DNA of 64,000 nucleotides from Sphingobium sp. OAS761 (lineage in GTDB: Bacteria > Pseudomonadota > Alphaproteobacteria > Sphingomonadales > Sphingomonadaceae). Each line of letters starts with the position of its first letter. Position 1 is the first letter of the stretch. The translations under genes and the position numbers were made by a program. The DNA is taken from positions 1-64,000 of the forward strand of contig NZ_JALJVY010000006.1 in the NCBI RefSeq assembly GCF_024168485.1, written 5' to 3'. The notes below the pieces were generated by a model. It made no database searches and was not told the DNA's origin. It saw only the letters and a program-made list of their open reading frames with translations. Positions 8,579 through 16,942 of this stretch are shown piece after piece.

Positions 8579-9429
8579 ATAGTATATCCTGTTACCGCAT
8601 TGAAATGGGCAGACAAAAATACGGATATCGCCTCGATGAAGGCGTCGTTGCGGTCGTTCACCACCATATGCCCCGCATGCGCCACGTCCACATATTCGAG
8701 TTGCGGCGCGAGCGCGCGCAGCGCCTCCACCCCCGCTTCCCCGACGACATCACTTTGCAGGCCGTGGACCAGCAGCAGCGGCTTGCCGAAGGATGCGGCG
8801 GCGCATTCCAGGTCGATAATGCGCTGTTCGCCTCGCGGAATGCTGGTCAGGAATTTCGGGTCCCAGTGCCAGTACCAGCGGCCATCGTCACGCTGGCGCA
8901 GATTCTTCTCCAGCCCCGCCGTGTCCGTGGGCGCTGGCTCGCCCTTATAGTTGGCGATTGCCACTGCCGCCTGCTCCAGCGATTCGAATCCTTCGGCATG
9001 GGCCAGCATGAAGCCGCGGATGCGCGACGCGCCGTTCGGCTCGACGCGCGGCACGACATCGACCATGGCGACCGCGCCGACCGGCGAATCGGGTGCCGCG
9101 CCCGCCAGCAGCGACATCATGCCGCCGAACGAGGCGCCGACCAGCCCCACCGGTCGGCCCTCGCCATAAAGGCGTGCAATCTGGACAATGTCATCGGCAA
9201 ACAGGTCCAACCCGTAATGGGCCTCGTCCGGCCAGCTGCTCTCGCCATGGCCGCGCAGGTCCAGCGAAATGGTCTCGAACCCCCTGGCCCACAGCGACTC
9301 GGCGGCGCCGCGCCAGCTGTGGCGCGTCTGCCCGCCGCCATGGGAGAAGATAATGAGCGGGGCGCCAGGGCGTGGCAGGAAATCGCCGACGATAGTCGCG
9401 CCTTGATTCTCCAGAACCAGCTTTTCCAT
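8575..9429 (-). CDS. Alpha/beta hydrolase
   Basis: 284 residues from the ATG at 9429, which has a good ribosome binding site (GGAGGGAG). Oxyanion region IIFSHGGGQTRHSW, nucleophile elbow GASFGG (Ser100), acid and HxGHM region near the C-terminus (VAHAGHMVVND). Probably an ester, lactone or thioester hydrolase. A longer frame to 9597 exists but crosses the promoter region and adds unconserved residues. First gene of the minus-strand set hydrolase-kinase-acyl-CoA dehydrogenase. Confidence 0.88.
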   Translation of the reverse strand: MEKLVLENQGATIVGDFLPRPGAPLIIFSHGGGQTRHSWRGAAESLWARGFETISLDLRGHGESSWPDEAHYGLDLFADDIVQIARLYGEGRPVGLVGASFGGMMSLLAGAAPDSPVGAVAMVDVVPRVEPNGASRIRGFMLAHAEGFESLEQAAVAIANYKGEPAPTDTAGLEKNLRQRDDGRWYWHWDPKFLTSIPRGEQRIIDLECAAASFGKPLLLVHGLQSDVVGEAGVEALRALAPQLEYVDVAHAGHMVVNDRNDAFIEAISVFLSAHFNAVTGYTI

Positions 9430-9594
9430 TCGGGCTCCCTCCACCTTCCTGCGTCTTGCCATGTCGCGCATCGGAAGCGCGATCAAGAAAAAAGTGATCT
9501 CTTTTAGGCGGGAAACTGGTTTGCGGTCGATCAACATCCATATGGAGGCGCGTGTGCGACCAGACACGAATTGCATGGTCTTACTGGACGCAAG

Positions 9595-9609
9595 CAATAG
9601 AGATAGCTA
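9595..9609. promoter_or_regulatory. Operator-like motif CAATAGAGATAGCTA in divergent promoter
   Basis: In the 212-base gap between the hydrolase (minus) and the thiolase (plus). CAATAGAGATAGCTA differs in one base from CAATAGAGATACCTA at 20719-20733, which also lies between divergent genes. A shared transcription factor site is inferred. Confidence 0.4.
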
Positions 9610-9641
9610 TATCGCGGCAAAATTCGGAGCAGGAGTGAGCG

Positions 9642-10814
9642 ATGTCTGCATTGGTGGCTGGAGTGGGGATGGTGCGTTTCAGCAAGCCTGGGGCTCAGGA
9701 GGCCTATCCTGTGATGGCGTCGGAGGCGATCCGTGTGGCGTTGAGGGACGCGGGCCTCGGTCTTGAGGATGTTGCGCAGGCTTATGCGGGCTATTGTTAC
9801 GGGGCGACGACCTGCGGGCAGCGGGCGCTGTATGAAGTGGGGATGACGGGCATACCAGTGATCAATGTGCGCAATGCGTGCGCGACGGGGTCGTCTGCGT
9901 TGCTGCTGGCGAACCAGGCGGTGGCGTCTGGCGCGGTGGACGTGGCGCTGGCCTTTGGTTTTGAGGAGATGAAGCCGGGGGCGCTGGTGAACGAGGATTT
10001 CCGGGTGTCGCCGGTGGACCGGATCGTGGCGCGGTTCAATGAGCTGGGCTATCCTGTGGACGAGGCGATGTCGGCGCCGGGTTTCTTCGGGGCTGCGGGT
10101 CAGGAATATCTCAGCAGGTACGACGCGAAAGCGGATATCTTCGCGAAGGTGGCGGTCAAGACGCGGACCCATGCGGCGAACAATCCGATGGCGCTGTTCA
10201 CCAAGCCGATCACGGTGGAAGAGGTCATGGAATCGCCGGTGATCTGGGGCGACTATCTGACGCGGCTGATGGCATGCCCGCCGACCTGCGGCGCGGCGGC
10301 GGCTATCGTGGTAAGCGAGAGGTTTGCGCGCGAACGGGGTCTGACCCGTATGGTGCGGATTGCGGGGCAGGCGATGGGGACGGACGGACCCGAGGCGTTC
10401 GACAGCGCGATCGATCTTGTGGGCCGCGGCATCACGCAGCGGGCGGCCGCGAGCGCCTTCGCGCAGGCGGGCGTGGGTCCGCAGGATGTGGACGTGGTGG
10501 AGCTGCACGACTGTTTCACGACCAACGAGGTCATCAACTATGAGGCGCTTGGCCTGTGCGGCGAGGGCGAGGCGTCGAGGTTCATCGCGGACGGGGACAA
10601 CAGCTATGGCGGCAAGGTCGTCGTCAATCCGTCGGGGGGGCTGATGTCCAAGGGCCATCCTCTGGGTGCGACGGGTCTGGCACAGTGCACGGAGCTGGTG
10701 CAGCAGCTGCGCGGCGAGGCCGGCGCTCGGCAGGTCGAGGGCGCGCGCGTCGCGCTTCAGCACAATATCGGCATGGGCTCTGCCGGTGTCGTCACTCTCT
10801 ATGTGAAGGATTGA
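9642..10814 (+). CDS. SCPx-type thiolase / acetyl-CoA acetyltransferase
   Basis: 390 residues. Nucleophilic cysteine in VRNACATGSSA (Cys80), VELHDCFTTNE, GGLMSKGHPLGATGLAQ and the C-terminal QHNIGMGSAGVV. This is the lipid-transfer/SCPx branch of thiolases, which cleaves branched or sterol side-chain 3-ketoacyl-CoA. Start has AGGAG at a good distance. It is followed by an SDR (gap 4 bases) and the unknown protein at 11674, forming one operon. Confidence 0.92.
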   Translation: MSALVAGVGMVRFSKPGAQEAYPVMASEAIRVALRDAGLGLEDVAQAYAGYCYGATTCGQRALYEVGMTGIPVINVRNACATGSSALLLANQAVASGAVDVALAFGFEEMKPGALVNEDFRVSPVDRIVARFNELGYPVDEAMSAPGFFGAAGQEYLSRYDAKADIFAKVAVKTRTHAANNPMALFTKPITVEEVMESPVIWGDYLTRLMACPPTCGAAAAIVVSERFARERGLTRMVRIAGQAMGTDGPEAFDSAIDLVGRGITQRAAASAFAQAGVGPQDVDVVELHDCFTTNEVINYEALGLCGEGEASRFIADGDNSYGGKVVVNPSGGLMSKGHPLGATGLAQCTELVQQLRGEAGARQVEGARVALQHNIGMGSAGVVTLYVKD

Positions 10815-10818
10815 AGCC

Positions 10819-11622
10819 GTGGCGCGCATTCTCGTCACCGGATGTTCCAGCGGGATCGGTCGGGCGCTGGTCATGGAACTGAGCCAGCGCGGCCATGATG
10901 TGGTCGCGACCGCGCGGCGGGCGGAAACGCTGGCCGACCTGCCGGTCGCGCTTGCCCTGTCGCTCGACGTGACCGACGATGCCTCGGTCGCGGCGGCGGC
11001 GCAGGTGGCGGGCGATGTCGATATCCTCATCAACAATGCGGGCTTCAGCATCTGGGGGGCGGTGGAGGCGCCGGCGATCGCCGACCTCGAACGGCTCTTC
11101 TCGACCAATGTGCTGGGCCCGATCCGTATGGCCAAGGCGCTGCTGCCGGGCATGCGGGCGCGAGGGCGCGGGGCGATCTACAATATCTCCTCGGCCGCGG
11201 CGAAGCGCTCGACCGGATTGCTCGGCCATTATGCGGCGACCAAGGCGGCGCTCGATGCCTATACCGACGCGCTGCGGATCGAGCTGGCGCCGCTGGGCAT
11301 CGCGGCCTGCACCGTCGTGCTGGGCGCGGTGGAAAGCAGTTTCGGGGACAATCGCACCGACGTCTCGATGGACGCCTATGCCTTGCTGGAGGAGCGTGCG
11401 CGCGCGCGGATCGCGGCGAGCCGCAAGGCACCGGCGACAGCGCAGCAGGTGGCGTCGCGCATTGCCGACGCGATCGACGCGGGACGTCCGCCGCTCCGGC
11501 TGGACGGCACGGGTGACGGCTTCGCGCTGATCGCGCAGCGCACCGGGCAGGACGACGAGAGCTGGGAAGCGGGAACGCTGGCCGGGCTATTTCCCGAGGG
11601 GCTGGCCGCCCGCACCGGCTGA
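10819..11622 (+). CDS. Short-chain dehydrogenase/reductase
   Basis: 267 residues, GTG start at 10819 preceded by AAGGATTG. Rossmann motif VTGCSSGIGRALV (about 6-18), NNAGF, and catalytic YAATKAAL. Variable C-terminal region with FGDNRTDVSMDAY. NAD(P)-dependent oxidation or reduction of a hydroxyl or keto group on the pathway intermediate. Sits between thiolase and the unknown 385-residue protein in one operon. Confidence 0.9.
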   Translation: MARILVTGCSSGIGRALVMELSQRGHDVVATARRAETLADLPVALALSLDVTDDASVAAAAQVAGDVDILINNAGFSIWGAVEAPAIADLERLFSTNVLGPIRMAKALLPGMRARGRGAIYNISSAAAKRSTGLLGHYAATKAALDAYTDALRIELAPLGIAACTVVLGAVESSFGDNRTDVSMDAYALLEERARARIAASRKAPATAQQVASRIADAIDAGRPPLRLDGTGDGFALIAQRTGQDDESWEAGTLAGLFPEGLAARTG

Positions 11623-11673
11623 ATGGGGCCGGCTGACCAATTTCGAACCGATATCTTCATAGGGAGAGCAAGA

Positions 11674-12831
11674 ATGGCTGAGACGGTGGACTATGGCTGG
11701 CTGAAGGAAGAACGTGCGTTCAAGATGGACGTCAAGGAAGCGGGCTACAGCGCGCGCGAGATCGTGCCTGTTGGCGAGCAGACCTATGACCCGCAGCTGA
11801 TCTTCTGCCCCAACCAGGACTGGTTGGAGCCCGACGGCTCGATCATCTATGGCGACATCGGCGGCCAGCAGACCTATGGCTGGGACGAAACCAAGGGTCA
11901 TGGCTCGATCATGAAGCTGCACGCCGACAACAGCGTGGAATATCTGGTGCGGCCTGAGAATATGGGCACCTATATGCCGCTCTGTCCGATCCGCATTCCC
12001 CCTGAGTTCGGGGCGTACAAGGATCAGGTGATGCTGGTCGGCCAGGCGGGGCCAGGCCGCGTCGGCGCGCGCAACCAGCATTATGTGTTCAAATATGCCC
12101 AGGGCGACAGCAAGATGGAGGTGTTCGCCGAGATCCCCCATGCCGGTACGCTCAATGACGGCATTCCCGGCGCCGGTCTGACCGGCGGCTTTGGCCCCTA
12201 TGGCAGCCCGCAGGAGGGCAAGTTTTTCTGCATGTCGATGATGAACTGCACCATCTACACGGTGGACAACAAGGGGCACATTGAACCCTGGGTGACGCTG
12301 ACACCGCCGGTAACGCCCGCGCCGATGATGCCGCTCGACATCCAGGTCGCGCCGGCCTGGTGGGGCGAATATGCCGGAGAATATATCGTGCTGGGCAAGA
12401 TGGGCGCCTCCTATATCGACGATGTCGACTTCAAGGCGACCGAAAAGCCCCAGTGGCTCCATTATCTCATGGATCGCAACGGCAAGATCGATCCCACCCC
12501 GATCCCGCTCGACAAGGTTCCCGCGCTGATCGACGCAGTCAAGGCGCCCGAAAGCTTCGGCAGGTTCGCAGGCGACCTCTTCTGGGTGGACGAGGGCGGG
12601 GTCGACCTCAACCATGTCACCACCTGGGACGAGCCGGTGCCCTACAAGGCGCGCCTGCTGCGCACCGACAAGGACGGCAAGACCCACGTGTTCGCCGACA
12701 ATTTCCAGGGTGCCTCCACCATGCTGGCGTTCCGTGGCAACGAACTGCTCATGTCCATCATGGGCAAATCCTACTCCACCGGTGAATATCACCACCCAGA
12801 CGGCTCCATCTACGCCGTCACAGCAGAGTAA
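11674..12831 (+). CDS. Uncharacterised protein, probable beta-propeller-like
   Basis: 385 residues from the ATG at 11674 (MAETVDYGWLKEE), which has a GGGAGAG ribosome binding site; the longer frame from 11623 overlaps nothing useful. No signal peptide or membrane segment is visible. Repeated short stretches of the form DGSIIYGDIGGQQ, KGHGSIMKLHADN, KGHIEPWVT, DGKTHVFAD and DGSIYAVTAE suggest beta-propeller blades as in SMP-30-like proteins, but canonical motifs are lacking. I do not recognise the family. Third gene of the thiolase-SDR operon and followed by a strong terminator, so it probably acts in the same pathway, for example as hydrolase or isomerase. Confidence 0.75.
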   Translation: MAETVDYGWLKEERAFKMDVKEAGYSAREIVPVGEQTYDPQLIFCPNQDWLEPDGSIIYGDIGGQQTYGWDETKGHGSIMKLHADNSVEYLVRPENMGTYMPLCPIRIPPEFGAYKDQVMLVGQAGPGRVGARNQHYVFKYAQGDSKMEVFAEIPHAGTLNDGIPGAGLTGGFGPYGSPQEGKFFCMSMMNCTIYTVDNKGHIEPWVTLTPPVTPAPMMPLDIQVAPAWWGEYAGEYIVLGKMGASYIDDVDFKATEKPQWLHYLMDRNGKIDPTPIPLDKVPALIDAVKAPESFGRFAGDLFWVDEGGVDLNHVTTWDEPVPYKARLLRTDKDGKTHVFADNFQGASTMLAFRGNELLMSIMGKSYSTGEYHHPDGSIYAVTAE

Positions 12832-12864
12832 CGGGCGGGCCGGCTAGCCAAGCATCAGCGTAAA

Positions 12865-12893
12865 GGCGCGGGCCTCTCGGCCCGCGCCTTTTT
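12865..12893 (+). terminator. Rho-independent terminator
   Basis: Perfect 10-base stem GGCGCGGGCC / GGCCCGCGCC with TCTC loop, followed by TTTTT. Ends the thiolase-SDR-unknown operon. Confidence 0.9.
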
Positions 12894-13068
12894 CACAACT
12901 TAGTTCATTGATAAATTAAGGTTCTTGCACGCCATTGTGTGCCGACTGGGACCTGGATTCCGGCTCGCGCGGAGCCGGCTAGATTGCCCCGTCGCGGTCA
13001 TCAGCATCCCGTGCGCTATCAATCGGCCGTACCGGAAGGCGCGCAGATGCGTTCACGCTGGCAGGGGG

Positions 13069-13869
13069 CTACCAGTTGGAGCGGCCGTCGAAATATTCGA
13101 CGCCGCCCAACGCGCAGCGGGATGTCATGCCGCTGTCGACTGTCAGCAACGCCCCGGTGATGCCAGTCGCCTTGCTCGACAGAAGAAAGGCGATGCTCTC
13201 CGCCACTTCCTGAGGAGATGTGATGCGGCCGAGCGGATTCCACTCACTATAGCGCGCCTCCATCTGCTCGCCGAGCAGGCCGACGGCGCGAGATGTCTTG
13301 GTGGCGCCGGGCGCTACGACATTGGCGCGAATGCCATATTTGCCCAGTTCCGCCGCCATGGAGCGGGTGAGCGCGACGACTCCGGCCTTCGCTGCGCCAT
13401 ATGGCGCGTGGAAGGTGGCAGAGGGAAGGGCGCTGACCGAGGCGATGTTGACGAAGGCGCCGGCGATCTTCCGCTCGATCATATGAGCTGCGGCATCGCG
13501 GCAGATGGTGAACACATAATCGAGATTGAGTGCCATCACCGTGCGCCACACCTCGTCCGGCGTACCTTCGAACCGGCCCCATTGCGTCGGCGCCATTCCG
13601 CCCGCGATATTGGCCACGGCGTGGATGGTCCCTGCCATCTCCACCGCCCGCGCGATGATCGTGCTGCGCTGGGCAGGGTCGCGCAGGTCCGCGACGATGC
13701 CGTGGCACGTAGCGCCCACCGCGGTTACCTGACGGATCGTTTCGTCCACCAACGCCTGGCTATGATCCACCGCGACGACGTCCACCCCCTCGCGCGCCAG
13801 CGTCAAGGAGGTGGCGATGCCGATGCCGCCGCCGCCCGCGCCGCAGATCAGGGCCGTCGTTTTTTTCAT
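13069..13869 (-). CDS. Short-chain dehydrogenase/reductase
   Basis: 266 residues from the ATG at 13869 (MKKTTALICGAGGGG), with GGAGAG upstream; the frame could extend to 13929 but this would cross the divergent promoter. Cofactor motif GAGGGGIGIATSL (about 8-20), N-A-G equivalent NIAGG, catalytic YGAAKAGVVAL, and SDR-type end ITGALLTVDSGM. Slightly longer C-terminal tail than usual (CALGGVEYFDGRSNW). Oxidoreductase acting on a pathway alcohol/ketone, divergent from another SDR at 13987. Confidence 0.9.
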   Translation of the reverse strand: MKKTTALICGAGGGGIGIATSLTLAREGVDVVAVDHSQALVDETIRQVTAVGATCHGIVADLRDPAQRSTIIARAVEMAGTIHAVANIAGGMAPTQWGRFEGTPDEVWRTVMALNLDYVFTICRDAAAHMIERKIAGAFVNIASVSALPSATFHAPYGAAKAGVVALTRSMAAELGKYGIRANVVAPGATKTSRAVGLLGEQMEARYSEWNPLGRITSPQEVAESIAFLLSSKATGITGALLTVDSGMTSRCALGGVEYFDGRSNW

Positions 13870-13917
13870 ATGTCTCTCCTTCATGCCTGCGGCGGTGCCC
13901 GGCGACACTTGCCATTT

Positions 13918-13930
13918 GAGTAAGTTCAAT
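13918..13930. promoter_or_regulatory. Operator-like motif GAGTAAGTTCAAT
   Basis: Lies between divergent SDR genes at 13869 and 13987. Eleven of 13 bases equal GAGTAAACTCAAT at 14796 and nearly the same as CAGTAATCTCAAT at 25984. Inferred shared operator. Confidence 0.45.
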
Positions 13931-13986
13931 TAGAGACTTTCGGATCGGGCGAATAGAGGCAATGCGCGTGCTTGGCTGGAGAGGAT

Positions 13987-14763
13987 ATGAGCGGAGAGCT
14001 GGCGGGATATTGCACCATAGTGACCGGCGGGGCACGCGGCATCGGTGCGGTCGTGGCGCAGGGCTTCGTCGAAGCCGGAGCACAGGTGCTGGTGTTGGAT
14101 AAACGCGACGATCTTGGTAAGGCGCTCGTCGCCGCACTGCCGTCCGGCCAGGCGCGCTACCGCCGATGTGATGTCACCGACGCCGCGCAGGTCGCCGCCG
14201 CTTTCAAGGGCGGGGCGGACTGGATGGGCGGGCTGGACGCACTGGTCCATTCTGCCGGGATGGACAAGCCGGGCTACACACCCGAGGACCTGCCCGAGGA
14301 GGTTTGGGATCTGGTTCTATCGGTGAATGCGAAGGGCACTTTCCTCACCAATCAAGCCGCCTTCCGCCTGATGAAGAACAATGGCGGCGCCATCATCAAT
14401 TTAGGCTCTTTCGCGGGGATTCGCGGCATGGCCGATCGCCCCGCTTATTCCGCGGCCAAGGGCGCCGTGCTCGCCTGGACCCGGGCCGTCGCCGCCGCAT
14501 GGGGGCCTTACGATATCACAGTCAATGCTATTGCCCCGACCATGGGCACGGACGTGGCTGAGCGCTATCTGGCGCAGCTCGATCCGAAGGAACGCCGGAA
14601 ACTGGAAGAGGACAGGAAGCGTTTCTCACCACTGGGTGGGCGGCTGGGCAATGTAGAGCGTGATCTGCTGCCGCTGGTGCGCCTGCTCGCCGGGCCGGGT
14701 GGCCGTTATATGACCGGCCAGACTTTCGCGGTCGATGGCGGACGAACCATGCTGGGTTCGTGA
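13987..14763 (+). CDS. Short-chain dehydrogenase/reductase
   Basis: 258 residues from the ATG at 13987; a TTG five codons upstream is possible but less likely. Rossmann motif VTGGARGIGAVVAQG (about 11-25), catalytic YSAAKGAVLAW, and typical SDR end YMTGQTFAVDGG. Between cofactor motif and catalytic residues the protein is of standard length. It is followed by the CYP101-like P450 60 bases later, in front of which another operator-like motif occurs. Confidence 0.9.
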   Translation: MSGELAGYCTIVTGGARGIGAVVAQGFVEAGAQVLVLDKRDDLGKALVAALPSGQARYRRCDVTDAAQVAAAFKGGADWMGGLDALVHSAGMDKPGYTPEDLPEEVWDLVLSVNAKGTFLTNQAAFRLMKNNGGAIINLGSFAGIRGMADRPAYSAAKGAVLAWTRAVAAAWGPYDITVNAIAPTMGTDVAERYLAQLDPKERRKLEEDRKRFSPLGGRLGNVERDLLPLVRLLAGPGGRYMTGQTFAVDGGRTMLGS

Positions 14764-14795
14764 TGACAGGTTGCAGCTGAAGCGCAGAAGACTTA

Positions 14796-14808
14796 GAGTA
14801 AACTCAAT
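14796..14808. promoter_or_regulatory. Operator-like motif GAGTAAACTCAAT
   Basis: 16 bases upstream of the P450 start. GAGT-AA-ACTC forms a short perfect inverted repeat. It is the best-formed member of the set at 13918, 25984 and (weaker) 2547. Confidence 0.45.
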
Positions 14809-14823
14809 AATTCGGAGATGGCA

Positions 14824-16038
14824 ATGAACGTCGCGACTTCCACCCAGATACCCGATCATGTCCCGGCCGATCTGGTGCAGGACTGGGCTTTCGATTCGAT
14901 CGAAGGCGTGACCAGCAATCCGCCTCAGGCGATGGATGGGACCCGGGACGAACGGCCGATCATCTATGCGCCGCGCGGTCGTCGCGGTCGGGGTACGTGG
15001 GTCGTCAAAAGCTATCCGCTGATCGTCGAAGCCTTCCAGACGCCGGAAATCTTTTCCAGCGATCGCTATTCGGGCTTTTCCCAGCTGCTGGGCGAAGATT
15101 GGCCGATGTTACCGCTGGAGGTCGATCCGCCGCTGCACCGCCCCTATCGCATGTTTCTGAACAAGGTTTTCTCGCCCAGCCGGATGAGCATGCTGGAGGA
15201 AGGCATCACCGAATTCGTCGCCGATATGGTGGAGAAGGTGAAGCCGCTGGGCAAATGCGATTTCCAGGAAGCCGTTGCATTGCCGGTGCCGACCACCGTG
15301 TTCCTGCGTCTGATGGGCCTGCCGCTGGAAGACGCGCCGCTGTTTCTGGAATGGGAAAAGCAGCTTCTGCACGGTACGGTGATTGAGGAACGGGCGAACG
15401 CGGCGCGGGCGATCAAGGACTATCTGGTCGACACGTTGAAGGCGCGGAAGGCAGATCCGAAGGATGATGTGGTGAGCTATATCGCCAATTCGGAATTTGA
15501 GGGCCGTGCGCTGACCGACCAGGAGCAGTTGGGCATGGCCTATGTGCTATATGGTGCGGGCCTCGATACGGTTGCGGCTGGCCTTGGCTTCTTCTTCAAG
15601 TTTTTGGCGGAAAATCCCGATCGTCAGGAGGAGTTGCGCGCGAATCCGGACCTGCGGCCCAAGGCGATGGAAGAAATGCTGCGCGCCAATTCCATGGTAG
15701 TGTCGGGCCGCTTCGTGACGAAGGATGTCGAATTCCACGGCGTCCAGATGCGCAAGGGTGATTATGTGTCGCTTCCGACTATGTTCGGTAACCGCGATCC
15801 CAACCAGTTCGCGGATCCGACGAAGGTCGACTTTGAGCGTCGCGATGTAATGCGGCATATCGCCTTCGGGTCGGGCGCGCATAATTGCCTGGGTTCGCAC
15901 CTTGCGCGGCGCGAACTGAAGATTGTGCTGGATGCATGGCTCGACAATCTGCCTCCCTTCCGCATCGCACAGGGCGACAGGGCCGTGACTTATGGCGGAT
16001 CGGTTTTCGGCGTCGATTATCTGCCGCTAGAATGGTGA
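14824..16038 (+). CDS. Cytochrome P450, CYP101-like
   Basis: 404 residues. Heme-binding FGSGAHNCLGSHLA near the C-terminus, I-helix YGAGLDTVAAGLGFF, and N-terminal region VPADLVQDWAFDSIEG with GRGTWVVKSYPLI. The GLDTV I-helix and overall features resemble CYP101 (camphor-type) hydroxylases, which need a 2Fe-2S ferredoxin and its reductase. ATG at 14824 is favoured over 14818 because CGGAG lies six bases before it. Probably hydroxylates a terpenoid- or steroid-like substrate; substrate is not known. Confidence 0.93.
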   Translation: MNVATSTQIPDHVPADLVQDWAFDSIEGVTSNPPQAMDGTRDERPIIYAPRGRRGRGTWVVKSYPLIVEAFQTPEIFSSDRYSGFSQLLGEDWPMLPLEVDPPLHRPYRMFLNKVFSPSRMSMLEEGITEFVADMVEKVKPLGKCDFQEAVALPVPTTVFLRLMGLPLEDAPLFLEWEKQLLHGTVIEERANAARAIKDYLVDTLKARKADPKDDVVSYIANSEFEGRALTDQEQLGMAYVLYGAGLDTVAAGLGFFFKFLAENPDRQEELRANPDLRPKAMEEMLRANSMVVSGRFVTKDVEFHGVQMRKGDYVSLPTMFGNRDPNQFADPTKVDFERRDVMRHIAFGSGAHNCLGSHLARRELKIVLDAWLDNLPPFRIAQGDRAVTYGGSVFGVDYLPLEW

Positions 16039-16045
16039 AGGCGGG

Positions 16046-16063
16046 GGCCGCCTTTGGGCGGCC
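16046..16063. terminator. Terminator-like hairpin between convergent genes
   Basis: GGCCGCC-TTTG-GGCGGCC, 7-base perfect stem followed by GTTTG, just after the P450 stop and before the 3' end of the MaoC gene. Probably bidirectional; the U-tract is weak. Confidence 0.5.
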
Positions 16064-16082
16064 GTTTGCCTCGGCAGCCGAC

Positions 16083-16928
16083 TCAGCGCAGTTTGGCAGA
16101 GCCGTTGTTCAGCACGATTGCGTTCCGCTTGGGGACGCGGCAGCGGAAGGAGACATGGTCTTCCTCTTTCCACATCTCCGTCACGATCAGGTCACCGGGG
16201 TAGACCGGGCTGGTAAAGCGCGCGTCGAAACGCTGGATCGCCGCCGGATCATTGTCGCAGGCCGCGCGCAACACATGTCGGCAGGCGATGCCATAGCTGC
16301 AGAGACCATGCAGGATCGGACCGGGCAAGCCGGCGGCGGCAGCAACGCCCTCGTCGATGTGGATCGGGTTATAGTCGCCCGAAGCCAGGCGATAGACCAC
16401 CGCCTGGTCGACGGACGTCTGATAGGCATCGATGAAGTCAGGTGAGCGATCCGGCAGCTTGTGCGGCGCGGGCGCCGGGTCCGATGGGCCGCCATAGCCG
16501 CCGTCGCCGCGCAGGAACACGGTGATGCGCACGTCCGCGATCGGCTCGCCCGTCTCCGCGTCGGACAAGGCGCGCTTCATCGTCATCAACGCGCCGCGAC
16601 CTTCGCCCTTGTCGTGCAGCATCTCGACCGTCATCTGGCTCTTGATCGTCGCGGCCGCCTCCAGAGGACGGTGGATTTCCGTACTCTGTTCGGCGGCCAG
16701 CATCTTGACGATGTTGAGGCCATATTTGGCGTCCGTCAGCCAAGGCTTTTCGCGCCCGAGCGTCACCGCAAAGGTCGGCAGCGCCTTCAGCCCCTTTTCA
16801 TAGACGAAGGGGCGGTCGGCGGGATCGGCGCCGGCACCCACGCCAAGGGCATAGAGCATGGCGTCCTTCTCGCCATAGGTCTGCGTCACGATTTCGGAAG
16901 CGAAGTTCCGTACGAGTTCATGGTCCAT
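16083..16928 (-). CDS. MaoC-like enoyl-CoA hydratase (hydratase 2 type)
   Basis: 281 residues from the ATG at 16928; the frame extends to a TTG at 16946. Double-hotdog architecture: N-terminal hotdog (about 1-130) without active site and C-terminal hotdog with the hydratase 2 signature YRLASGDYNPIHIDEGVA and GPILHGLCSYG, giving catalytic Asp and His. This matches the peroxisomal MFE2 hydratase domain and steroid-side-chain hydratases. Produces (3R)-hydroxyacyl-CoA. Fourteen bases from the acyl-CoA synthetase upstream; likely works with the MFE2-like SDR at 19745. Confidence 0.93.
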   Translation of the reverse strand: MDHELVRNFASEIVTQTYGEKDAMLYALGVGAGADPADRPFVYEKGLKALPTFAVTLGREKPWLTDAKYGLNIVKMLAAEQSTEIHRPLEAAATIKSQMTVEMLHDKGEGRGALMTMKRALSDAETGEPIADVRITVFLRGDGGYGGPSDPAPAPHKLPDRSPDFIDAYQTSVDQAVVYRLASGDYNPIHIDEGVAAAAGLPGPILHGLCSYGIACRHVLRAACDNDPAAIQRFDARFTSPVYPGDLIVTEMWKEEDHVSFRCRVPKRNAIVLNNGSAKLR

Positions 16929-16942
16929 CGTCGCGGCTCCAC

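Noticed and set aside
9531-11153. 540-residue minus-strand open frame
   Set aside because: Antisense to the thiolase and SDR; no family features and composition typical of a shadow frame.
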